The notes below the pieces were generated by a model, which ran no database searches, was not told the DNA's origin, and saw only the letters and a list, made by a program, of their open reading frames with translations. A DNA stretch of 39,334 bases from Tieghemiomyces parasiticus (Eukaryota > Kickxellomycota > Dimargaritomycetes > Dimargaritales > Dimargaritaceae): positions 1 through 39,334 of the forward strand of contig JANBPT010000383.1 in NCBI GenBank assembly GCA_027575765.1. Direction: 5' to 3'. A program made the position numbers and the translations under genes. Numbering within the stretch: the stretch's first letter is position 1; the number at the start of each line of letters is the position of its first letter. Positions 8,440 to 20,900 of the stretch are shown in pieces.

Positions 8440-11400
8440 GCGGAGAAGGAAAGAGGGCACGATTAGCTTCGCGCTGCTTGACCGTACGCACAGGTAACGT
8501 GGCCCGACAGGACAGCAGGCAGGCGGGGAAAGGGACTGATGGTAAGTGGGAGGGGGGGAGGCGGTGGTGGCCAGAGAGGGGGGGAAAATGGTTCAGCGGG
8601 GAGGGGGAGTGAATCTTTCGTGTGGCCTAAAAGATAACGCTGCAGCCGGCGGCGGCATGGCGCAAGTGGTCGGGGCACCAACCTGGCCAGGGGTCGCCAA
8701 GTATGGATTGAGTCTGCAGGCCGTCGGCGGTCGATGTAGCGCCTCTCTCGCCCCTCCCCTCACCCATCAGGTAATGAGATGGTAGTCTGCATAGGCTAAT
8801 GATGGTTACATCGGACGGATCACGCGTGGCGATTGGTCGCCAGGAGGTCGTAAATTGAGCGCTTGCCCAAATAAACATCGGCTTATCTGGCATCCTGTGG
8901 CTTGTTACCTAATCCGGGCGGTAGGGTAGCACACATAAATATGTGGGGGTGGTCGCAGGTCACGTCGATTCACACCCCGCGGGGCAGTGGCCCGGAGGGA
9001 TAAGCGGGGAGGCAGGTGAGGCGAAAGGTGTGGGAACGCTGGCTAGCTTCCTATGGCCGCCCTCGCGTGCTCCACATACCCTTCCCGGATTTCCTAATAA
9101 GGTTCACAGGACATATGTATCACATTCTATCACCGACCGCTCAAGGTGGTTGGCCATCGACGGGCAGTCGGTGCAGGGGAGGGTCAACACAGGACGGGCG
9201 TGCGCAAGCATTACCACGGCTGCTGTGGCGCTCGGCCTACCACAGCAGAGCGGTCGATTAACTGAATCGTGCTGAGAAGGAAGAGGGTTTGGGACCAGCC
9301 ACCTGGCTAACCGTAGCGATCTCCGCCATTGGTGGAACCGCTGCGGACTTCGCTGTGGTCTGTCAAGCTTATGGGCAACCGTAGCTGAGGTGGCGTCGCT
9401 GGTTGGTGGTCCGCCGGCCACGACCGGCCAGCACCGCTGCCCTCCCTACTCACTCACTCAATCACTTGTACAGATGGCCTGGCTTATCAGACAAGCCGTT
9501 GCCACTGCTAGCTGAAGGGAGATGTGAATCAAAAAAATTGTGGCAAACACAGATACGCCCCCCCGCCACGGTTTCATAAGGCGGAGTGGCGGCCATGCCG
9601 TCGACCCCCTTACCATAGCTAGCCGCCCCACCAGATCTGGATTATGAACCAAGCGCCCAATAGAATCAAACTCGCGTGGGGCCAGTCACACGGGCTGACC
9701 CATCACGAAACTAGGAGCCAATACTACCGAGTGGCGTCAAACGGTGCAGCACGTTGCAATGCTGGCCCATCACGCCCCTAGTGACATGACCACCGGCTAC
9801 GGCTGGAGACCGTATGCCAAGTTGGCGGGTCGACTGCCACCTCACCTCGGACGTGCCGAATGTCTCCTAACCGCCGACTGAAGAGGGATTAGCACGGACA
9901 GTAAGCGCCTGAGTCGAGTGTCATTTGCCGTTCTCGCCAGCAAGCTGTCAAATAATAGAACTCAAGTGAATCACATTTCCCCGCCGCTCGGTACTTTAGA
10001 GGGGCAGCCCTCTACTCGGATGGGGTTCGTTGTAGTCCAACCATCGTAGGCGGTATCTAAGCTGGTGTCCAGCTGCATAAGGTAATCCGTTCCCCTCCCC
10101 AGTTCAGTCGTGTTACTAAGCATACTAGGTATTGCCCATGGTGGTATACTACACCACCGGTAGCGTGAACCAGACAATGGACTGAATAAGACGGAGAGGA
10201 GGGGGCGCTGAAATGGGGGTTGACCCATCTGTGCCCCACCGAAATTTTCCGAGCGGCCAAATACCGTAGTCGAGTTGGCTACGATGTTTTCTTTTTTAAA
10301 AAAAAAACGGAGACGAAGTCACGCTGCCTACACCTCAATCTGGCCGTGTTAGATGTGTGCACCTTCACTTGCCCCTGCGGTCGCTGTGGCGGAGTTAGGT
10401 TTCGCATACAATAGAGCGGAGAAAAACCACCAGCGCCCCAGGGTTCGCCTGCAGCGTGTTAACGATTATCTCCATATATTAGTCATAGGAAGTGCGGCAT
10501 GAGTGGCGAGAGGCAGGTGGCGTGAGGGTCTGGATCTGGTTGGTTGAGGGTGGCGGGTGTCGTGCGTTTCAAGATGCGTACTGCATAACAGAAAACCGCC
10601 TCGGCCCGGCTTCCCTTCGACCGAGATTGCGAATATAAAATATATATCCTCGCGTAATCGTTACGCCGAGCTGAAAATAGCAAACCAGGGCGTGGATCAT
10701 TCGCACTGTGTAAGCCGGGCTCGGTTTTTGGTGGGCTATTCCTTAATGCCAAAGCCAAGTCGTCATCCTTCCTTCGGTCCGACGAGGGTAGTCTCTCATG
10801 GGTGGGCCGCGCCGAGTAAATCCGCACGTACCATGGCTTTTTTCTTACCCGAACGATAGATTACACTGGTATGGTTACATTGTGAACCAAGTAATCTCGT
10901 TTGGGCACCTTAGCTAGGTCACACGCCGGTCGGCGTCTCTCTAAATATCTATTGTTACCTCACATGGACACTTGCTGGCACTGACATTGGGCTACCCCGC
11001 TGACCCATCCATCGCTAGCTATACACCAAATTAGCCTCGTGTCAGTTGCGCCAACGTGACCCTGCCCAGTAGTGTGGCCCTATACCAACCGCTCACTTGA
11101 TTGCCCCTTACCCTTCGTAACTGTGGGACTAATGACCCCGCTCGATAAATATACCATGACGAAGCCCCAACTTTTACCCACTCCCACCTGCTTCTCTGAC
11201 GAATTAGTGTTATACTAACCAGATGAGGCGCCGCCCCATTAGGAAGATAATATAATGAGGTTATTGGTTTCAGTTGCAGCGATTGCATTAGACTAGTGCG
11301 GTTTGCCCCAGCTGCCGACAAACAACAGCCGCCTCCCTGCCATATCCGACCAGGCATACCTGGCGGCCTGCCCCTCTTGGCCAGTAAGATGAGGCTGGGT

Positions 11401-12115
11401 GTGTTCAGCTCCGGGCCGGTGAAGCCATTCGACGCGACCAATTAGAATGGTGCGCTCGTCACACGGACTTGGGAAAAATACGAGCGCCAAACTCGAGGGC
11501 CCGTCACCAATTCACTGTAGGCCAGCAATAGCCGCTTCGTTGGTAAACAGCTCTCTGTGCCGTGTTGTACATAAGGTGAATGGATGTGGTAAAAGCTCAT
11601 CACCCCAATACCCAGGGTCCACATCGGACGCTCCTGTTGCCTGGAAGTGGCAACGTCGTACCGAATGGCGAGCGCTGAGTAACCAGGCAGTCAAGCCAAC
11701 CCGCACAGCTTTTTCCGTCCGTGGCCTAGTTCCATTATGGCAACCAGCCAATATGGGCCTTGGCCTAGGATAGGCCGGCATCTCTATGATATCGGACGGC
11801 CAGAGGCAGTAGTATTGCTACCCAACTGGCCGGTTCGACCCACGCGAAGACACCATCTCTGCTGCAGTGTACCTTATTTTAGTACCCCCCTGCCTTATCC
11901 CAAAAAACTGGTTGCCTGCTGTTGAGCTCATCAGCCAGGCTAACGACGCACGCCTTATTCACTTGTCTCAGATACCCTACCCCAGTCTTTATTCTGTCGC
12001 TCTTAACATAATTTAGTTATACATCTATTGAAGCGGACCCTCTGCGAACGAACTGGTCCAGCTACCGTGAACTATGATGAACATAGCCTCTTCCGCCAAC
12101 ACTGAAGCCGGTTAA
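8440..12115. other. 3.7-kb stretch with no recognisable gene
   Basis: Every open frame here is short, overlaps frames on the other strand and lacks family motifs or usable splice partners. No terminal repeats or reverse-transcriptase motifs are seen. Small features are an A/T homopolymer block at 10283-10309 (TTTTTT followed by ten A) and a 6-bp-stem hairpin GGTGGT...ACCACC at 10140-10158. The region flanks an orphan secreted-protein gene and may be degenerate repeat DNA. Confidence 0.45.
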
Positions 12116-13376
12116 CTACATCTTCGCAACTAGGTCGTAAAGGGCCGGGTCGAAATGGGAACAGGCCCGGCGAGAGAAGCTTGAATTATGTAGCGGGGAG
12201 GTCTGGCGGCCTCTGAGAAACTCCGCTGCTAGGTTTGGGCCATTCTTGTTTAGGCAGTGGATGAGTCTCTCTCGGAAGTAGCTGATGGTAACTTCCGGTA
12301 ACTCATTTCGGGGGTTGAATACGAGCTGCTCTAGCTCTTGGACTTGACTTTTGTAACGCTCATCGTGCCCCCCGCCCTGCACTTCCCCCTCCGCCGCCGT
12401 GGCGAGGAGGACTAAGGCAAACATTCGGTAACGGTACACGCTGTCAGCCGGTGACCATTGTCGAATTGCCGTCTCGCCACTGACTGGAACCAGCGTTTCC
12501 ATGTTTTTGCACAACTCGACCAATTCATCGACCTGTCGTACGCGATACAGTTGCCAGAGCAATCCCAGCACGGCGCGATCCAGTGCGTTGTGAACCGCCA
12601 GCGACAGCGCACGGATTTGCGCGACAGATAGCGGAGCCGACTTCTGCTGCAAGAAAGGAAGGGCACCAGTTTCGCTAAGGTCTTGGAGCGATGCAATGAC
12701 TCCCGCACGCATAATAGGGCTGGTAGCACCATGCACGACTGCGGACACCGCGTTCGGAGCTTGATGGCTGGCCCAATATATGAGGGGGAAGTGGTCAGCC
12801 AAGGCATCTTCGTCCATGTCGGTCAGCTCGACGTGCTGGCGCTCGTCTGTACCATGTGGTTGACTCGCGAAGCCAGCCGCAACCAGTTCGTCCAACAACT
12901 CAAGGGGAATCAAGGAGAACAAGTCATTAACTAACAGCATTCCGCTTTCCTCTCGAAGGTTCAAAAGGCGTGCGGCAACCTAGAGAATTCGTAACGTGGG
13001 AGTGATAGGCCATCCAGGACAGCACGAGGAAGAATGGATTTACATTAGCCAAAGAAAGGAAAAATGAAGCGAGTATCGGACTTGGTAATAGTGGAGTTTG
13101 GCACGCCATAAATATATTCATGGTTTAGCTAGACTATAGCTGTGCGGACGGCGATTGATCGAGCGGGAAACTTACCGCACGCGGTGACCGGAAACCGTCA
13201 GTATCGACCACTTTCTGGAACTCATCGGGAAGCTCGTCTCTCCATACCGCTGGCTGGTAGTCCACCAAGGGACCGCCTACTTTAAGCTGTAAGCCACTTG
13301 GACCATTGACTGGCTGCGATTGGGCCAAGGTGGCCAGAGCGGCCCAGATCAAACTGACGGCTAGGTGGGTTTGCAT
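12116..13376 (-). CDS. Predicted secreted protein of unknown family (354 aa, two exons)
   Basis: Exon 1 is 13376-13176 (67 codons) and exon 2 is 12979-12116. The 196-bp intron has a GTAAGT donor and a TCTCTAG acceptor and joins in phase 0. The N-terminus is a signal peptide (hydrophobic from residue 5 to 18, plausible cut after LAQSQ), followed by a polar segment. Exon 2 contains NDLFSLIPLELLDELVAAGF, which resembles the first helix of an F-box (LPxELL) but is too incomplete to call. The rest is predicted helical with leucine-rich segments; no catalytic motif is visible. The architecture (secretion signal in exon 1, one phase-0 intron, large helical exon 2, minus strand, gene-poor surroundings) parallels the gene at 2706-4162, though I see no extended sequence similarity. 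The acceptor choice is supported by an open frame; function is unknown. Confidence 0.65.
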
Positions 13377-13507
13377 AGTAAAAATTGAGGCGACGGTGGT
13401 ATTGGCAGGGCGGCTAAATGATTCCCCTATTTCCTGAAACGGTTGGTTTACCAAGAACAAGAGTATTTTACCAAACGATGGTAAGCGTAGAGTGCCGGCT
13501 AGTGTTA

Positions 13508-13516
13508 AATATATAC
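13508..13516 (-). promoter_or_regulatory. Candidate TATA box of the 12116-13376 gene
   Basis: The minus strand reads GTATATATT about 132 bp upstream of the ATG at 13376. This is a typical eukaryotic core-promoter distance for a gene with a short leader. Confidence 0.45.
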
Positions 13517-15537
13517 TGGTAATGATGGATATAGCTGTGGTAAGGAGGCACTCGAGATCCTTTTTATACCTGCCCACCTCGGTCACAGTTCGTTGCCTCA
13601 AACCTTATTTAAGGGATTCAAACGTAGCCCCCGTCCATATATTGGACAGAGGGCAAAAACGGAAGGTGTGACCACTCGAGTGCCCTCGTTACGATTACCT
13701 TTTACCGAGTGTATATATCGTATAAAACAACAGGAGGTGGCGTATTAGTCTGGGGCCCTGCCTTCCCATGTCCCCGTCAGTATCCGTTGACCGTGGTCTG
13801 GCATATCATCGGACCAATTTGTGCAACCGACGAGCTCTCGCTGATCGGTGGCGGGATGGACGGGGTATCCGTGACGACTCGCTGTCTAGGCCCCCAAGAG
13901 AGAGGGCGTCATGTGGTGAATTGGCTGCGAGGGTGAGGCGCCGTTGTGGTACAATACGGGTCCGCCAGTGGAGCCTTGCTTCGCTGTTTCAGGAGTCAGT
14001 GTGAGCGGGTAGGAGGCCTCTCGATATCAAAATAGTGAAATGAGTGCAAATGAGACGGGGGCGAAAATAGAACTCAAGCTTGATGCTATATTGCCCTAGA
14101 AGTTTAACGTACTAGTGTCCTCTCTCCTTCTCTCTCACCCTGGCCTGTGTTACCTTTACCTCATAGACCCTCTAACACGAAATGGTGTTAGGACTGAGGA
14201 GCCGCTTTAAAGTAGGTGCGCCGAACCATTACGAAGTTCACGGGATCCTGTGCCAGCGCCCGTACCAGATGTGGACAATACTAGCAGGCTCGTTAATCAA
14301 AAATAGAACGGAAGCGGCAACCCGGCCCATGCGATAACGGTTGGCTGATGCATACCCTGCCACTTACCATCCTTGATTACCCGCCTTTTCACGGACAACC
14401 GCCTGTTGATAATTAAAAAATAAATATATAATACCCCCCACGGAACGATCTCCCATCGCGTTACGTCAACCATGGAATCTTCCTTAAGTGACAGGTTCAG
14501 TTTAATGCGACCCTGGCGAATTCTGATGGCTTATAAAACCCTAATTGAGGAAGGAGTGGACCTGTCGGCAGGAGGCGGTCGCCTGGGCTCCTCCTCATCA
14601 AGGACAGAGGAATATGGCAGCGGTAATGGAAAGAGGTCACCGCGCCCCGGTACGACTGGGCCAAAGGCCACCATATGGAACCGCCCCTGGACCTCAGCAT
14701 TATGCTTCCGATAGAATTGGGCGTCGCAGGGCACGCGGGTGACACAAATCGTCGTTTCCATGGGCGGCGGCCCTAAGATCTGCTCGGGAGAAAGCGATTC
14801 ATCAGATTGGACCTGGCATCATGCACTCCCCAGCCGAACAGCGGCTCAGGGCCAAGATGACATGTGAGAAATTGGAATATTAGCCGAAACCCTGACTGTG
14901 AAGCTGGCCCTGACGGAACTGGGTCACTTGGCTGACTGTGAAAGGCTCCGAGCTCACAATGACCTTCCAATGGATACTACGATGATCTTGGTCAGGATCA
15001 CAGCTTACCCGGTCCTGCTTGGTCATCAGGACGACAGCACTCTGGCCAGACCGTTCGACGTTGCTAAAGTCTCGGTCACCCGTTAGTAGGTCACAACGTC
15101 TAGAGATATGGAACAAAAGAACCTCGACCGACCAATTCAAGACAATCCGCAATACCAACAAGAGGCTAACTCTAGACGAGGGCCGCCGTATTCAACCATT
15201 CCACGCCACTCACTCCCCCATCTCTGCCACCTGACCCGTACCGAGGTGGAATAGGTGGGACCCCTTGACGTCGGTAGCGAATTTGATTCCCCCCTCCCAT
15301 CTCTCGCAGGCCACGGCCATGCCAAGTCATTACCAACACCGACTGTCTCCCGTTTACTCCAACCGCTGACTTTTACCCTTATATTATCGCAGTCGTACGC
15401 ATCTTGGCTGGCTCAACCGACTCTGCTATCAACCTATCCACCCCCTTTTGGGCCAATTTTCACCTTCCCCGTCATTTGACCTGACGCATTTCGGCCAGCA
15501 ACCGCATTCCTAAGACCGCACCCACTGTGTCTAGATC
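13517..15537. other. 2-kb intergenic stretch before dsc3
   Basis: No gene is supported. The short open frames at 14472-14761 and 14880-15161 occur on both strands at once and show no family. The last 200 bases (about 15330-15530) are pyrimidine-rich and probably form the leader of dsc3. A TATAAAA occurs at 14531-14537 without an obvious gene start after it. Confidence 0.4.
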
Positions 15538-17967
15538 ATGAGCAGCTCCAACAGCGCCCTTACACCAAACCGAGTCGCACGGTCCAGCGTGTGGGTCAAG
15601 TTCAACGATCCTCAGCCTGACCTCAAGTGCCGGGTCAACCTCGAGACGACGGTACAAGAGCTAAAGGATATGGTAGGTCGTTGTCCAGGGCTTGAGACTA
15701 GCCTTACTCGCCGAGCAGTACAAACCGCACGGCAGTTGGTATAGACCTCCCTGCTTAAGCACCCATCTTTACCCAGGCCCCGGTACGCGACAAGGTGAAC
15801 AAGAGCGAAGCCAAGAGCGGTCGACAGCCCTCCCTAGCTAACCCAACCCCATAATACCAAACTGCCCTCCCATTCCACCTCCTCCTTTTCTCTCCCCGCC
15901 TCCCGGGGGACTGCGCCCCGCCTTGATGCAGATAATGTCCCAGCGGCCCACGCTGGCTGACAAGCGTCTTCGTTTCATTTATACCGGTCAATTACTAGGT
16001 AACGATGCCCAGCTCGGCCACTACCCACGCTTGAGGAACGCACTGGTTGCCCAATCGGTCCCAGGCCAGGAGCCCGGCCCTCCACCCGCCTCGCTAACCA
16101 GGCGCCAAGAGAAGATGCCTGAACAGCCCGAGGGGAGTGACGATGCAGACCGAGACGATAGTAGAAGCGGCAGCGCGTCCAACGACGAAACTGCCGACCG
16201 GGTGATGCTGCGCAGGCGTTACAGTCCGGCCCGGTCAGCGGCGGGAGCCGCAGTGACTCCGGAAGACATTATCGAACCGGTTTTTATTCACTGCGCCGTG
16301 TCGGATCCCCCACCCCCTGAGACCACTAGCGAACCGGCCCCGCCTACGGTAAGTGCCCAGCTGAGGTTTAGTGGGCTGCTCATGCCGCCTACTCGACGGC
16401 CCGATTGCCGACCCCTGATCAATCGGACGGGGACGACCATGGTCTTCCTGGTCCAAAAGCGGTGAGCCCCAGACCCTTAGACCTACCTATTGGCTCCTAA
16501 CTGATGAAGCCCCGGATGTTTTTTACGCCTCTTCGAACCCCACCTCATCCCCTCTCCCTCGCACGCCAGACTACTCGGCCGGCTAGGCAGCCGGTGGGAT
16601 TTGACCGGTTGCGAGACGCGGGCTTCTCCGAACAGGAAATTGGCAACATCCGTGACCAGTTTCACATGTTTCAGGGCAATCAGCCCAACATTGGTAAGTG
16701 CAGCGACAGATGCGACCGGCGGGACATTTTTAACACAACAGCGGTGGTAATGAGCCACTGCCTATCAAGTTGAGTGTAATAACACCACAGGGCTAGTAGA
16801 TGGGTACGCAAACTCTACCTCCCCATCAAGATGCCAACATGACCCTCCTTACAACTACACACACACACACACACACACTCTCTCTCTCTCTCTCTCTCTT
16901 CACAGACAACGAGGACCAGATCCGCAACATGGAGGAAGAGTGGATGGACAACGGTGGCCAAAATGCGGCCGTTGACGGTGGTAAGTGTTGATTACCGGAT
17001 GTCATAACCCCAACAAAGAGATGTATTCGTCTGTTTATCGGACATGGTAAAATAGGGTCGGCCATGAGGCTTGAATTCGGTCGACACTGGCCCTCATCAC
17101 CGTTCCACCTGATGCATGTATCTCACGGTTGATATTTGGACGGAATGCCTGGGACTTATCACTTCCATCTGTTTGTTTTGAAAAACTTACACACCGCCTT
17201 ACAGTATCGGGTCAGGGCTACACCGAGCTCTTCCAGGGTTTCTGTATAGGATTTTTCCTTGGTCTGTTCGCGCCGTTTTGGTACAAGGAGAATATGACCC
17301 CGCGGCAGCACGTCGGTAAGTAGACAGCCAACCCCGCACGGTGTTCGCCTATACCAGTTCGGCGACCCTCTTCTCCCGTCTCCTACGGCAATCGCCGTCA
17401 CTGTCGTCATTTTTCTATATCGCTTGATGCAGAGGCACTCTGTTCAAAACAGAAAGGTCAAGCCTATTTCAATTACCTGCCAGCTATTACTGATGGGCAT
17501 TCCGATTTTGGCACTAATGAGCATGGATGTACGGCGTGGCGAGGTGTGCAGGAGCTGCCTTGCATGCCTTGGGGCCATGCTTTCGTGGCGAAAGTGTACC
17601 GTAACAAGCATCATTGTGCACTACATCGCTTCCTTGGGATGGACTTCATATATCTACCCGCCTTCCCCCGTCGCCTGCCTGTTCTTCATGGCCGACAGGC
17701 TTGGGAATGCCAGTCACTGATATGCCGTTAAGCCTAGAGTAGCTCACCACTGCCTGGCAAATTTATTTATTTTTGTACAAAAGAACGCTCTCCGTCAGCT
17801 GCCAGTCCACTCTCACCTCTGATTCAGCCTGGTAGCTAACGATATACGACCTACACTCTTCCACTTTCCCCTTACCACTGCGACCGTCGCCTCCTAACCG
17901 CTTCATAGGGCTCGCCTCGGGTTTGTTACTTAATTTCATGTTTGGCCTCATCCACAGCTTCGACTAG
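15538..17967 (+). CDS. dsc3: Dsc3-type subunit of the Golgi Dsc E3 ubiquitin ligase (306 aa, six exons)
   Basis: The exons are 15538-15672, 15932-16348, 16570-16693, 16906-16980, 17205-17315 and 17909-17967; all introns are GT-AG and phases match. Residues 16-75 form a ubiquitin-like domain (VWVKFND, TTVQELKDM, then RLRFIYTGQLLGND). A disordered linker leads to EPVFIHC and then the DUF2407 C-terminal domain: GFDRLRDAGFSEQEI, a D-x-x-x-x-MEEEW stretch, TM1 LFQGFCIGFFLGLFAPFWY (259-277) and TM2 LASGLLLNFMFGL (289-301), ending HSFD. In yeasts, Dsc3 is a membrane subunit of the Dsc/Tul1 ubiquitin ligase, which degrades Golgi and vacuolar membrane proteins and activates SREBP in fission yeast. TM2 lies in a tiny last exon behind a 593-bp intron (CTAAC branch at 17894-17898) that is easily missed. 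The ubiquitin-like fold plus two TMs make the call firm. Confidence 0.88.
16857..16899 (+). repeat. Compound (AC)n(TC)n microsatellite in dsc3 intron 3
   Basis: About eleven AC units run directly into about ten TC units and stop five bases before the CACAG acceptor of exon 4 (16906). The TC part acts as the polypyrimidine tract of that splice site, so its length may influence splicing. Confidence 0.85.
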
Positions 17968-20900
17968 CTGGCTGGCCGCCCTTGTCATGCCGTGCTTTAC
18001 GGTGGCAGACCGGTCCCAGAACGACGCCTTTCGCATACCAAATGCGCGGTCCAGGTGGACGGCCCCATTTCAGATCAGGGAAGGGAGCGCTGCGTATTTT
18101 ACCATCGACCGCCTCACTTATTTTTTCCGCCCCGCCCCCTCGCCGGCCCCTCTGCCTTCGGCTAATAAGGCCTGATTTGGCGGTAATGAACGTGAGAACC
18201 CCGGGCATACTGCTACCGGTCGACCGTGAACTCTCCCTCTCCTCCAGACATTGACCGGCCACGGCGCACGACAGATTTCCTCTCAAAACCGCACCAACAG
18301 CATGGTTCTTGTTAGCTTTCGGCATTTCCGCGGGAGATGGGTTGTTTACGCACTCTCGTGCCATGTACTCTATTTATAACTAAACGGCCAATTCTGACAC
18401 TGGAAATGAGCATTCGCACTTAACACCATGGCCGGCTTGGTGGCGGTGGAGGGGGGGCAAGGGCACACGTACCGGTGGATAAGAATGGCGTCTCAGTAAG
18501 TGCGCTGACGACATTAAACTGTTGATCGAGAAGTCGAATACAACCAATAGAGACGGGCAGGTCGAGCATAGAAAGGACGGAGTCCAACGTGGCACAAGGA
18601 AGGACGAGATCGTAGCCGCTTCTTTTTCTTCGTACTGCTGGAAGGGAGCCCGGTACACGAAGATTGAGACCTGAGTTCTTCCCTGACCCTACAGTAAATT
18701 GGAGTGCGTCTAGGGAGGAGAAATGTCTAGGATCGAAAGAGAACCCCCCACCCACCCCGCATGGTGAAGAGAAACATAAGGCTGAATGGAGGTCTCCCGT
18801 TGCCGTTCTAATCACACCCAGATAGACCCTGCAGCACTACAATGTCGATAATCCATCCAATTACAATCCACTGCCATGACTACGCTTTTTAATAATACCC
18901 AATGAACTCCCTTGACGTGCCGTTGTTTCATCCGGAAAGACGCGGCAATATTCGCACTTTATTTTTATTTTTTTCCCTTAACCACAGCGATTATCGCTAA
19001 GCTTGCCTCTCGCTCCCTAACGTACGATATGGGAAGAAGGGAGGGGGCGTTACAAATACCTGCACCCGGCTCAATCGGAAACACTGGCGGTGCGAGATGG
19101 CTCGGTAGATAGTAAACAACCGGTCCAAACAACCGCGGGAAATGCGAAACGTCGAGCCGAAACACCTACCTTGTTAGTCTAGATGCCAGCTTATCGGTCC
19201 TCGACTATCATATACGCTGTATCTTCCCAGGCTGCGAGATGCCCTCCCCCTCTCCTCACATTTGCTGGTTTCAAGGCTATACGGGAGAGGGCGGGGAAGA
19301 TGGTAAAAAAAATCGACCTTGAAAGGAATTACATAACTCCCCCCTCCGCCGTTACGGCTGGAAATCCGTCGGCAAACTGTTTCTTTGGTCTCGTAGGCTA
19401 TAGTGAGTAGATGGGTTACGTGTAATATACATGACAAAGCACATGATCTGCCAACGGCCTAAAAGCCAATAGCGCCGGATTAAAAATGTACTTAATAACC
19501 CAGACATAGTTGGAACTCTACAAAAAAAACAATTGGTCGTTGTGGTCGACACCGGGGGTGGGAGAGTACGTCAAGGGCTACATGTAATCGATTAGAATCA
19601 TACATGGGCCCTATGGATCATGATTTGATGGGAAGAACGGATAGGACCGCCCAGAGTACGTGGATGGCATCTGGGGGGCGATTGGTGGAATACTTCACAA
19701 TGCGTTCCGCCAGGCAAGGAAAGGTGGGTTACTGGAAACGAATAAGATGCGGGCCCCATCAAACCGATCCCTGCTGGTGAGTGGGATTCCGTGGTGTGCT
19801 ACTTAGGAAAGTTAAGGGTAAAAGGTAAAGTATATCTTGACGAATATGTGAGGGAGAGGGGAATTAATATGTTATCTGTATCATTGCGCTGATAAGATGC
19901 GAGGAAAGGGCGCCGGTGGCGTGACCCGATTGATCACCTTTCCCCCCCCTCACTGTGGTGGAGAGTGATAAGACCATGCGATGGCAGGTGGGGTAGTGAG
20001 GATTAGCCGAGGACTTAATTCCATCATCTTTCTTAAATGCCGCCACCTGAGAACTGTAGCTACCAAGGTTGGTGGCTAGGCGATCTACAGGCTTCGTCAC
20101 TAAGGACCCGACCGACCATCTATTGTGGTCGCCCGATGACCTTGTGTGCCCTCGGCTGTGTCCGAAGCGCGTTGGACAGCACCTCCATATGCGGCAGTCC
20201 GATCGCGGATGTAGGGCGGGAGGAGGGCGCGTGACAAGGCTAGATAACAGGATGTAAAGCGGAAGGGGCGCCATCTAATACCAAACCAATACCATGCACT
20301 CGTGTAGAAAGAATGCCTAGCTACGTTAGCAAGTGGTGGTGTCTAGAAATCAGGTGAACGTTCAGCATTCATATCGGTGGGGTGGTCATTTGTATCCCCG
20401 TCCCGTAGCCATCCCTGGCCGACCCTGCATTGCCAAGTTTCGGAGGGCTGATATGGTGGAGGGTTGCGGCGACGCCACGTCGTACAGTAGGATCGCCGTA
20501 TACGGCCGCTTTGGAGACTGCCCTTCTAATCTACACCCCTCCCCCCTCCTTTTCCCATCATCATTTTGCCACGATTTTAATCTTCCGTATGCCTTTTTAG
20601 AAGGAGTGTGGCAGCAGGGAAGCCAAAGTGTCCGCTGTGCTCCGATACCCAGCCCAGTCATCTTATCCTCGCGTTCCTTTACCGCGTAAGCCCTCAGCAC
20701 CTTACTTGTACCACGCAAACGCCCACGCCGTCGGGGCCTGCTGACTCGTCCGGACGGCACACAAGCGACGGGTCGCCACTGTGGTGGTGCGACTTTTGTA
20801 GTTGATGGAGGACCCTACAGCGACCTACCATCCCCAAGGACTCGCAGCCAGCCGGCCAAAGCCTTGACTTCCTGACCCTAGTGACTACTCCTCGCTTGTA

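Noticed and set aside
10283..10330. T/A run followed by GAGACGAAGTCACGCT, reminiscent of a SINE tail
   Set aside because: The likeness to a primate Alu tail is superficial, there are no target duplications or Pol III boxes, and such an element is not expected in a fungus.
18380..18688. Possible two-exon minus-strand gene end (18688-18473 and 18399-18380)
   Set aside because: The frame and phases join (GTACGT donor, TTTCCAG acceptor, stop soon after), but the intron is only 73 bp, no CTAAC branch point is visible, no upstream exons were found and no family is recognised.
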